DNA of 12,876 nt from Candidatus Heimdallarchaeota archaeon. Its GTDB lineage: Archaea > Asgardarchaeota > Heimdallarchaeia > Heimdallarchaeales > Kariarchaeaceae. The notes under the pieces are model-generated. The model made no database searches. It was not told the DNA's origin and worked only from the letters and a program-made list of their open reading frames with translations. Both the position numbers and the translations under genes were made by a program. Location: positions 1-12,876 of the forward strand of contig JALUTL010000435.1 of assembly GCA_027016475.1 (NCBI GenBank), written 5' to 3'. Each line of letters starts with the position of its first letter. Positions within the stretch are counted from its first letter, which is position 1. Positions 7,697 through 12,876 of this stretch are shown piece after piece.

Positions 7697-8383
7697 ATGG
7701 AATCAATTGATGACGAACTCTACAAAATCAAGCAGAAGATCAACAGCGTAAAAGAAGAATTGGATCAGAAAAAACCTAAAGGTAATGTGGAACCCGAAGA
7801 GGTAAGAACGTTCGGACTCGATCCTGATGAGGTCGGACACATGTCCCACAAAATCAAAAAGGAGCTAGAAAAAAACATCAAGGAAAACGTCCGCCAAGCC
7901 AGAGAAAACCTCAGAAGAGTGAAACGAGAATTGCGTCAGCAAGTTCGGGAGAACAGCTCGATTCCAACCCCTGCTTTTCTCTCGTCTGCCATTGCACCGC
8001 TGATCATTGAAACCCAACGAATTGCCGCAATGATTTCGGAAACAGTAACCAAAACTGTGACAGAATCGATACGCCCATTAGAAGACCTTGCTGACAAGCT
8101 AGAGGATTTGCCTCACAAAAACATCAAGATGGACATCAATTTGGATGGACTGCAAAGGAAATCACAGGTGTTCAAGGAAGTCGCGGACAAACTTTCCGGC
8201 GTATTCCAGAACATGGATTTTGACTTTTCGCATGACCTTTCAGACGAAATCGCCGAATCCATTGCTGAAGAATCGTTCGAAGTGTTGGATGACATTGTAG
8301 AAACCATTGATGAGACAATTGAAGATGTCGAGGACATGGTTGAGGACATTGAAGTATTGGATGAAACAGACGAAGAAGATTGA
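7697..8383 (+). CDS. unrecognised coiled-coil protein with basic N-half and strongly acidic C-terminal tail
   Basis: 228 residues; I do not recognise the family. Residues 1-90 are predicted helical and coiled-coil-like, rich in K, E and R, and markedly basic at about 50-86. Residues 91-127 are less charged with regular hydrophobic positions, another likely helix. Residues 180-228 hold 25 Asp/Glu and no Lys or Arg, with Ile/Val/Leu/Met every three to four residues, so the tail may form an amphipathic acidic helix instead of being simply disordered. No signal peptide, membrane segment, cysteine or catalytic motif is seen. The protein could oligomerise or bind basic partners, but this is inference. 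It is divergent from clpB and shares its regulatory gap, so a stress-linked role is conceivable. The M32 peptidase gene follows after 51 bases and appears to have its own promoter. Confidence 0.75.
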   Translation: MESIDDELYKIKQKINSVKEELDQKKPKGNVEPEEVRTFGLDPDEVGHMSHKIKKELEKNIKENVRQARENLRRVKRELRQQVRENSSIPTPAFLSSAIAPLIIETQRIAAMISETVTKTVTESIRPLEDLADKLEDLPHKNIKMDINLDGLQRKSQVFKEVADKLSGVFQNMDFDFSHDLSDEIAESIAEESFEVLDDIVETIDETIEDVEDMVEDIEVLDETDEED

Positions 8384-8402
8384 CGGAATTGCAGGGACAA
8401 AA

Positions 8403-8411
8403 TCATTTATG
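8403..8411 (+). promoter_or_regulatory. TATA-like box of the M32 peptidase gene
   Basis: The sequence tcatttatg lies in the 51-base gap, centred about 28 bases before the GTG at 8435. There is no Shine-Dalgarno and no in-frame ATG upstream, so a leaderless transcript starting at GTG fits best. Confidence 0.45.
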
Positions 8412-8434
8412 AACATAGGAAAAAACATACCTTT

Positions 8435-9943
8435 GTGACATCGTATGACAGACTGCTTGAAATGTACCAAGAAATGGAATTGATCCGCTCAATTTCATCG
8501 GTTCTCTATTGGGACACAAACACCTCATTGCCTCCAATGGGGTTGGAGCATCGTTCCAAACAGGCAGGCTATCTTGAAGAGCTTGCACATAGAATTCAGA
8601 CCTCTGAAACATACGGACAATTGCTTCAAGAAGCAAAAAGCCTCCCTGAACTTTCTGATCTTCAAAAGCGGGACATTGAGATACTGGAAAGATCGTTTCT
8701 GCTCAATACTGCACTGTCACCTGAGTTTGTACGACAACAGGCCAAGCAATTCAACACGACTCTGGAAGTCTGGAAGAAGGCAAAGTCGAAACAAAATTTT
8801 GATATTGTCAGAACAGATCTCGAAAAATCATTTCAACTGGTTCGTCAAAGAGGAGAAAAGTTTGCTCAGGCCTTGGGGTTGAATGATCCGTTTGATGCTC
8901 TTCTCTCTTCAAGAGAACCAGGATTGAATGCCCAGTTTGTCGCAAAAACGTTTGAACATGTGAAAAAAGACCTTGTTGCAATTGTTGCTTCCCTATCTCC
9001 CAAATTTGAAGGCGTCAGAACAGATTTCCTCTCAATCCAAGTACCAAAACACATTCAGCAGAGCGTGGTTGAGGCAATCTCGGACATTTTTCAATATCCG
9101 TATCGCGGATCAAATGCCATGGGACGGATCGATGAAGTTGAACATCCACTTACAATAGGCTGCGGACCAAAAGATGTCCGTATAACCGTAAAATACGATG
9201 AAAGCAATTTCACTCGGAGCATTTTTGCCGGATGCCATGAATTGGGCCATGCCATCGACAGACTCGGCAGAAACCCGGATTGGGAGGGCCATCCGACAAA
9301 CTCATTTCGTACCCCTAGTATCGCTGAATGCTACTCGCGTTTTACAGAAAACAAAATTGGCAAAAGTCAGGAATTTTGGGAAGGGTTCTACCCTACATTG
9401 CAAAAACTAATCGGAAGCCCACTAAAGAATATTGAACTGGACGAATTTCTCCTAGCCACTAACAGAATAATCCCTCATCCAAGTCGTATGAAAGCGGATG
9501 AAGTGACTTATCTGCTTCATATCATCATCCGATTTGAAATTGAGCAAATGCTGTTCAATGGCGATATTCAGATCCATGAGCTCCCTCAAGTGTGGAATCA
9601 GAAATACCATGATTACATGGGTGTAGAAGTGCAGAACGATACTGAAGGAGTCATGCAGGATCTTCATTGGTACAGTACCTATTGGGCATATTTCCAAGGA
9701 TATGGGCTGGGCGACATCATGGGTTCCCAAATGTTCTATGCAATGACCAAGGAAATAGGGGATTGGAGAGCAGAGCTCCGTAAAGGCTCACTCAAACAAG
9801 GAAAAGAATGGCTTGAACTCAAGGCATTCCGTTTGGCAGGCTACTTTGACCCTCTGGATCTCATAGAATCAATCACCAAGGAGAAGCTCAATCCAACCTA
9901 TCATGTTCGCTATCTGAAAGAAAAGTATCAGAAATTGATATAA
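8435..9943 (+). CDS. M32-family metallocarboxypeptidase (thermostable carboxypeptidase Taq/Pfu type)
   Basis: 502 residues, the usual length for M32 enzymes. These cytosolic peptidases use one metal ion to remove C-terminal residues from peptides. The metal site is visible: H268-E-L-G-H272 and E298, with the 30-residue spacing known from Pyrococcus carboxypeptidase. Other family motifs: DVRIT (247-251), RMKADEVTY (351-359) and GVMQDLHW (405-412). Three positions differ from the family pattern as I know it: HPF is HPL (237-239), HES is AEC (297-299, metal-binding Glu kept), and the usual GYFP after the QDxHW motif is AYFQ (418-421). No signal peptide is present. The GTG start at 8435 is the only good initiator, with a TATA-like box at the leaderless distance. 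The stop is followed at once by T5 (9944-9948). Peptidase identity is secure; full activity is likely but the substrate preference may be altered. Confidence 0.93.
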   Translation: MTSYDRLLEMYQEMELIRSISSVLYWDTNTSLPPMGLEHRSKQAGYLEELAHRIQTSETYGQLLQEAKSLPELSDLQKRDIEILERSFLLNTALSPEFVRQQAKQFNTTLEVWKKAKSKQNFDIVRTDLEKSFQLVRQRGEKFAQALGLNDPFDALLSSREPGLNAQFVAKTFEHVKKDLVAIVASLSPKFEGVRTDFLSIQVPKHIQQSVVEAISDIFQYPYRGSNAMGRIDEVEHPLTIGCGPKDVRITVKYDESNFTRSIFAGCHELGHAIDRLGRNPDWEGHPTNSFRTPSIAECYSRFTENKIGKSQEFWEGFYPTLQKLIGSPLKNIELDEFLLATNRIIPHPSRMKADEVTYLLHIIIRFEIEQMLFNGDIQIHELPQVWNQKYHDYMGVEVQNDTEGVMQDLHWYSTYWAYFQGYGLGDIMGSQMFYAMTKEIGDWRAELRKGSLKQGKEWLELKAFRLAGYFDPLDLIESITKEKLNPTYHVRYLKEKYQKLI

Positions 9944-9948
9944 TTTTT
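9944..9948 (+). terminator. short T-run after the M32 peptidase gene
   Basis: Five T directly follow the TAA stop, and another T-rich run (9970-9974) follows within 30 bases. These could act as a weak archaeal U-run terminator before the GTPase promoter. No hairpin is seen. Confidence 0.3.
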
Positions 9949-9961
9949 GCTTCAAAACCCA

Positions 9962-9970
9962 TTAATATAT
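9962..9970 (+). promoter_or_regulatory. TATA box of the first GTPase gene
   Basis: The sequence ttaatatat is centred about 24 bases before the GTG at 9990, suggesting a leaderless GTG-started transcript. The bases before it, tcaaaaccca, could serve as a BRE. Confidence 0.5.
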
Positions 9971-9989
9971 TTTTGTCCATTGTATTTCA

Positions 9990-10400
9990 GTGAGTTTGTA
10001 CCGAGTCAAGGTCGCCATGGTCGGCGATCCAATGGTAGGCAAAACCACGCTGCACAAAAGGTACATGGGTGAACACTTCCAAACCACATACCTTCAGACC
10101 CTAGGTAGCGACTTCTCATACAAGACTGAACAGGTCGGAGAAGAAAAAGTTGAATATTCGATTTGGGATATTGCGGGTCAAGACCATTTCCAGATGATTC
10201 ATCCCCATTATTTCCATGGCAGCTCAATAGGCATATTCGTCCATGACATCTCAAGAAAGGAGACATTTGAAAGCATAGAAAATTGGATTGGCAGGTTTCT
10301 TACATACTGTGGCTACAAAAATCCGCTGATTGTCATTGTTGGAAACAAAACAGATTTGGATGATCAAGCATTTCTGCCTTTGGACAAGCAAAAACGATGA
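9990..10400 (+). CDS. Ras/Rab-like small GTPase, N-terminal part (G1-G4), frame ends early
   Basis: 136 residues from a GTG start. It binds and probably hydrolyses GTP as a cytosolic switch protein. Visible motifs: G1 P-loop G12-DPMVGKT, G2 Thr37 in QTLGSDFS, G3 D60-I-A-G-Q64 with the catalytic glutamine, and G4 N119-K-T-D122. The base-binding G5 motif and last helix are missing here, because the frame stops just after an A5 run (10390-10394). They are found intact in the -1 frame, which begins with an ATG overlapping this stop (ATGA, 10397-10400). As read, the protein would lack part of the nucleotide pocket. Either translation shifts by -1, or the gene is split or broken, or a base is missing from the sequence. 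The GTPase class is close to Asgard Rab-like proteins and resembles the second GTPase at 11121 (shared KR(Y/F)MG..F..TY..T.G.D.SY). Confidence 0.85.
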   Translation: MSLYRVKVAMVGDPMVGKTTLHKRYMGEHFQTTYLQTLGSDFSYKTEQVGEEKVEYSIWDIAGQDHFQMIHPHYFHGSSIGIFVHDISRKETFESIENWIGRFLTYCGYKNPLIVIVGNKTDLDDQAFLPLDKQKR

Positions 10401-10612
10401 TTCAAGAACTGCAACAAAGATATGCCCAGCAAAGCGTAGCATTTCTCCACCAGTTCACGAGTGCAAAAACAGGAGAAAATATTGGTGAATTGTTCCGGCA
10501 GATTGCATCCTTGTACATCTCTGAGGTGTCACGATTTGACAAGCAAAATTTGATAGTACGGATATTGTTACTGTTTATCACTGCCTATTTGACGAAATGC
10601 GAGGACCTGTAA
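10397..10612 (+). CDS. C-terminal part of the first small GTPase (G5 motif), second frame
   Basis: 71 residues if started at the overlapping ATG. Residues 1-45 complete the Ras-like fold missing from the preceding frame: T21-S-A-K24 is the G5 motif and ENIGELFRQIASLY the last helix. The frame is open back to 10364, before the ATG, which fits continuous translation from the upstream part better than a separate gene. From about residue 52 (NLIVRILLLF and on) the reading changes character and looks spurious, because the coherent continuation lies in the next -1 frame. The switch point holds a canonical slippery heptamer, A_AAT_TTG, at 10546-10552. As a stand-alone product this would have no known function. 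The ATGA overlap could also allow coupled re-initiation. Confidence 0.6.
   Translation: MIQELQQRYAQQSVAFLHQFTSAKTGENIGELFRQIASLYISEVSRFDKQNLIVRILLLFITAYLTKCEDL
10546..10552 (+). promoter_or_regulatory. candidate -1 slippery heptamer A_AAT_TTG
   Basis: In the frame of the G5-containing part, codons AAT and TTG are preceded by A, matching X_XXY_YYZ with X = A and Y = T. After a -1 slip, translation continues with DSTDIV into the longin-like domain. Z = G is a less favoured last base in known systems, and no stimulatory structure is evident. Confidence 0.4.
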
Positions 10613-11046
10613 CATTTGCTACATCGGAACCAAACACTGATGTTCTTGGTGATCCTGAGGTGGCTAACAATGTTGTCCGATTGATCAGCTCAATTGACTT
10701 CGAATCGATTATCCAAACAAAGATTGGGTTCGGCAAGCTTTCATGGACCAAGCCACTTGGTGTTGCGTTCTATTTGGCCTTCATAATTCCGAAAGAAGAG
10801 GCAAGAGGAAATTACGAACTTCATGCAATAGCTTCAGTTTTTCCGATGGAATATCTATCCATTGCTAGCGAACATGAAAACACCATACTCGCGCTGACCA
10901 GCCACGCCATGAACGAACTCTTGGAATGGGTAAAAAGAATCTTCCAAACAGAGAATGATGACACCCTCAATTCGATAAAGGGAAAAGTGACAGAAACTTT
11001 ACGAATCCTCAAGAAACAGATTGCACAAGAATTGATTCGCTCATAA
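10597..11046 (+). CDS. longin/roadblock-like domain following the GTPase, third frame
   Basis: 149 residues from the first ATG, but the frame is open from 10540, and the upstream residues (DSTDIVTVYHCLFDE) form a good first strand leading into DEMRGP. An opening hydrophobic strand followed by 'FDE..GP' is reminiscent of longin-type domains that pair with small GTPases in eukaryotic trafficking and in Asgard proteins. I give this as a resemblance, not a proven homology. The rest alternates strands (GVAFYLAFIIP, LHAIASVFPMEYL) and ends in long helices (about 100-149, K/E-rich). No membrane segment or metal motif is seen. It overlaps the previous frame by 16 bases. The most economical reading is that it is the C-terminal domain of one GTPase-longin fusion of about 352 residues. 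Confidence 0.65.
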   Translation: MRGPVTFATSEPNTDVLGDPEVANNVVRLISSIDFESIIQTKIGFGKLSWTKPLGVAFYLAFIIPKEEARGNYELHAIASVFPMEYLSIASEHENTILALTSHAMNELLEWVKRIFQTENDDTLNSIKGKVTETLRILKKQIAQELIRS

Positions 11047-11090
11047 AATTACCAAAAACTCAGCCATTGACCGAACAGGTGAACAGTAAG

Positions 11091-11098
11091 ATTAATAG
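11091..11098 (+). promoter_or_regulatory. TATA-like box of the second GTPase gene
   Basis: The sequence attaatag is centred about 26 bases before the ATG at 11121, in the 74-base gap after the composite gene. No Shine-Dalgarno precedes the ATG, so the transcript is probably leaderless and the second GTPase independently transcribed. Confidence 0.4.
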
Positions 11099-11120
11099 AT
11101 GATAAAAAAAATTTGGACGT

Positions 11121-11687
11121 ATGAACATCCCCGGGGAAGAGCGTTTCATTTTCAAGCTCATCCTTACCGGCAATGAGAAGGTAGGCAAAACTTCGCTTCG
11201 GAAAAGGTTTATGGGCATGGGATTTCAAGGCACATACAAGAAAACAATTGGTGTTGACCTCTCATACCTCAAGTTCAAAAAAGGGAATGAAGAATCTGAT
11301 CTAGTAATTTGGGACATTGCTGGTGATGCGCATTTCCGGAATAACCGGAAGTTGTATTACAAAGGATCAAACGGGGCTTTTCTTGTCATTGACGTGACAA
11401 CTGACGGGGACATTGACACATATGTCAAACCTTGGGTTGAAGATTACATAAACGAAAGGCTTGTGGGAGAAATAAAATTGGCAATCATTTTCAATAAAAT
11501 GGACTTGGAAGACCAGAGGAAAGTCTTCAAGGATAAAATGATGGAAATAGAAAATTACGTCAAAACACAATTGGGCATGGATGAAAATGATGTAAAGACA
11601 TTCGAAACCTCTGCCGTGACTGGTGAGGGTGTAAAGGATGCCTTTGAATGGTTGATTGAAAGAATGGCTGCTCAATTCGTTAATTGA
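11121..11687 (+). CDS. Ras/Rab-like small GTPase with altered switch II (Gln to Asp)
   Basis: 188 residues, one complete GTPase domain. Motifs: G1 G17-NEKVGKT24, G2 Thr42 in KKTIGVD, G3 D65-I-A-G-D69, G4 N125-K-M-D128, G5 T163-S-A. Position 69 corresponds to Ras Gln61, which positions the attacking water; here it is Asp, so intrinsic hydrolysis is probably changed or depends on a partner. There is no C-terminal cysteine, so no prenylation site of eukaryotic type, and the N-terminus has no amphipathic anchor. It shares KRFMG..F..TY..T.G.D.SY with the GTPase at 9990, which suggests a tandem duplication within one sub-family. Its TGA stop is immediately followed by the stop codon of the convergent moeA-like gene, with no intergenic base. 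Function is a signalling switch; the pathway is unknown. Confidence 0.93.
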   Translation: MNIPGEERFIFKLILTGNEKVGKTSLRKRFMGMGFQGTYKKTIGVDLSYLKFKKGNEESDLVIWDIAGDAHFRNNRKLYYKGSNGAFLVIDVTTDGDIDTYVKPWVEDYINERLVGEIKLAIIFNKMDLEDQRKVFKDKMMEIENYVKTQLGMDENDVKTFETSAVTGEGVKDAFEWLIERMAAQFVN

Positions 11688-12876
11688 TTACGTTCTTATC
11701 AAGTCTACCTCTACACGGGCTCCTACCTCAAGACCATCAATACCGTCATCAACAATGACAATTCCGTCAGCCAAAGAAAGCGTGGCAAGATTCGAAGCCC
11801 CATGAGTTGATAACGGGTGGGCGACAAAAGTGTCTCCTTCTCGCAGAAGAGAAACTCTGACAAACTGTGTCCTCCCCTTTTTGCTTTTGATCGACCTCCC
11901 TGCAATTGCGGGGACTCCTTTCACAATTCTGTCCTTCTCTCTGACTCCCAAAGACCCTAAAATGAATGGGCGAACCAAATAGCGGTAGGTAATGTAGCAT
12001 GCAGCCGGATATCCCGGCAAAGAAAAAACTATGCGGTTACCAAACTTCCATGCACCACTTGGTTTTCCTGGGGCAATTCCCACCTTATGAAACAACTTGA
12101 CAGCATCTTCTCTCTCTACAAGACCATCCAAAACTTTTGGTACAAAATCCTTTGTTCCCATTGACGTACCTCCCACTGTCAACACGATGTCTACTTTGGA
12201 CAAAAGATCTACAACAACGTCTTTTACACTGTCTTCATCATCTTCAACCATGCCCTGCCATATAACATCGCACGAATCCTGTCTCAAAAGTGCAGAAAGC
12301 ATGATACTGTTTGATTCGATGATCTTTCCTTTTGGAACCGGAGGTGATTGCACCAATTCATTGCCGGTGCTGAGAATTGCAACTTGGAATCGCCCCATAA
12401 CTTCTATATCATGAAATTCCAATGATTTCAACAAGGAAAGATCCTGTGGATTCAAAATCTGCCCCTGCTCCAACAAAATGTCATCTTTTTTACCATTCTC
12501 TCCCGGCAGAATCACATTGTTGTACCGCTTCACCTGCCTCTTTATCTTAGCTACCGTTCTGCCGTCTTTCTGAATTATTTCAACATCCTCTATCTTTACC
12601 ACTGTATCTGCGTTGGAAGGAAGTATCCCTCCAGTGTTGATCATGACACAACTGCCATCGGAAAGTAACAAATCAGCTTCATCTCCTGCATTGACAGTTC
12701 CAATGACTTCCAATTCACAGGGTACTTCGCTCATATCCTCAACCTTCAAGGCAATTCCGTCCATTGCTGAAATCGGCCATCGTGGCAAATCATAGGGTGC
12801 ACGAACCGAATCCTTTAATATTCGTCCCAACGCCTGATTCAATTCAATAACTTCCGTGAAAGTAGAAAGATGATTC
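11688..12876 (-). CDS. moeA: MoeA-like molybdopterin molybdotransferase, N-terminus beyond right edge
   Basis: The frame is open to the end of the window, so this is a partial gene; about 395 residues are visible. MoeA inserts molybdate (or tungstate) into adenylated molybdopterin in cofactor biosynthesis. Motifs: ALGRIL..SV.AP.DLP.W..SAMDG near the N-terminus, TGG.LP.NADTVV..E, the domain with STGNELV and VGGTSMGTKDF (MoCF-type metal-pterin loop), the LPGYPAA loop, and a C-terminal beta domain ending in DLIRT. A TTG at 12842 could be taken as a start, but the codons upstream still read like the family (FTEVIELNQALGR), so the true start lies probably 15-30 residues beyond 12876. LPGYPAA differs slightly from the bacterial LPGNPVS. 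The closely related MogA/MoaB proteins are shorter and lack the SAMDG domain. It converges with the second GTPase with abutting stops. Confidence 0.92.
   Translation of the reverse strand, partial: NHLSTFTEVIELNQALGRILKDSVRAPYDLPRWPISAMDGIALKVEDMSEVPCELEVIGTVNAGDEADLLLSDGSCVMINTGGILPSNADTVVKIEDVEIIQKDGRTVAKIKRQVKRYNNVILPGENGKKDDILLEQGQILNPQDLSLLKSLEFHDIEVMGRFQVAILSTGNELVQSPPVPKGKIIESNSIMLSALLRQDSCDVIWQGMVEDDEDSVKDVVVDLLSKVDIVLTVGGTSMGTKDFVPKVLDGLVEREDAVKLFHKVGIAPGKPSGAWKFGNRIVFSLPGYPAACYITYRYLVRPFILGSLGVREKDRIVKGVPAIAGRSIKSKKGRTQFVRVSLLREGDTFVAHPLSTHGASNLATLSLADGIVIVDDGIDGLEVGARVEVDLIRT

Larger units (their letters stand above)
9990..11046 (+). other. composite GTPase-longin-like gene across three frames (two -1 shifts)
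   Basis: Frames change in the same direction twice: by -1 at the A5 run 10390-10394, and by -1 at A_AAT_TTG 10546-10552. Joining them gives 135 + 53 + 164 = about 352 residues with every Ras motif in order (G1, G2, G3, G4, G5), then a short linker, then the longin-like domain. No stop interrupts the joined product. No strong hairpin or pseudoknot is obvious just downstream of either site. Alternatives are a pseudogene with two one-base deletions, or two homopolymer deletion errors in long-read sequence; other long genes in the window are intact. Confidence 0.6.

Noticed and set aside
8113..8406. serine-rich open frame antisense to the acidic-tailed protein
   Set aside because: The Ser/Met-rich composition is what GAx/GAT acidic codons give in reverse; it is not an independent gene.
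10553..10612. hydrophobic tail of the second GTPase part as a membrane anchor
   Set aside because: The same bases in the -1 frame encode a sensible strand leading to DEMRGP, so the hydrophobic reading is probably a by-product of the wrong frame.
12840..12842. TTG at 12842 as the real moeA start
   Set aside because: The frame continues upstream to the window edge with family-like residues, so the gene is simply cut by the edge.
1..12876. CRISPR arrays, tRNA or rRNA genes, insertion sequences
   Set aside because: I saw no regularly spaced repeats, no tRNA-like cloverleaf stretch and no transposase-like protein in any frame.

Overview
The window looks archaeal, most likely from an Asgard (Promethearchaeota) lineage. 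Two tandem eukaryote-like Ras/Rab-family small GTPases, one followed by a 'DEMRGP' domain of longin/roadblock flavour, are typical of Asgard genomes. Several genes have an archaeal TATA-like box about 25-28 bases before the start codon, implying leaderless mRNAs. Next to these sit genes of bacterial type (uvrA, clpB). I cannot resolve the lineage below Asgard.

Layout. Bases 1-161 hold no gene I can support. 162-968 (-) encodes a PD-(D/E)XK nuclease-like protein. Divergent from it, 1082-1729 (+) encodes a SerB-like HAD phosphatase. It converges on uvrA (1800-4760, -), and clpB (4940-7534, -) lies upstream of uvrA on the same strand. clpB is divergent from a 228-residue protein of unknown function with opposite charge at its two ends (7697-8383, +). 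Their shared 162-base gap holds a strong BRE/TATA for clpB and three short dyads. An M32 metallocarboxypeptidase follows (8435-9943, +). Then comes a small GTPase plus downstream domain spread over three successive reading frames (9990-11046, +), then a second intact small GTPase (11121-11687, +). Its stop codon abuts that of a convergent moeA-like gene (11688-12876, -), which runs off the right edge.

How the genes fit together. uvrA and clpB are maintenance and stress genes (DNA damage recognition, protein disaggregation). Both have a Shine-Dalgarno sequence and an inferred leader of about 30-35 bases, whereas most neighbours appear leaderless. The two GTPases share a sub-family signature and look like a tandem duplication forming a signalling cassette. 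The most interesting item is the first GTPase. Joining its three frames by two -1 shifts, one at an A5 run and one at a canonical A_AAT_TTG heptamer, gives a coherent protein of about 352 residues: a complete Ras-like domain fused to a longin-like domain. This could be programmed frameshifting, a decaying gene, a naturally split gene, or two single-base deletion errors in homopolymers.
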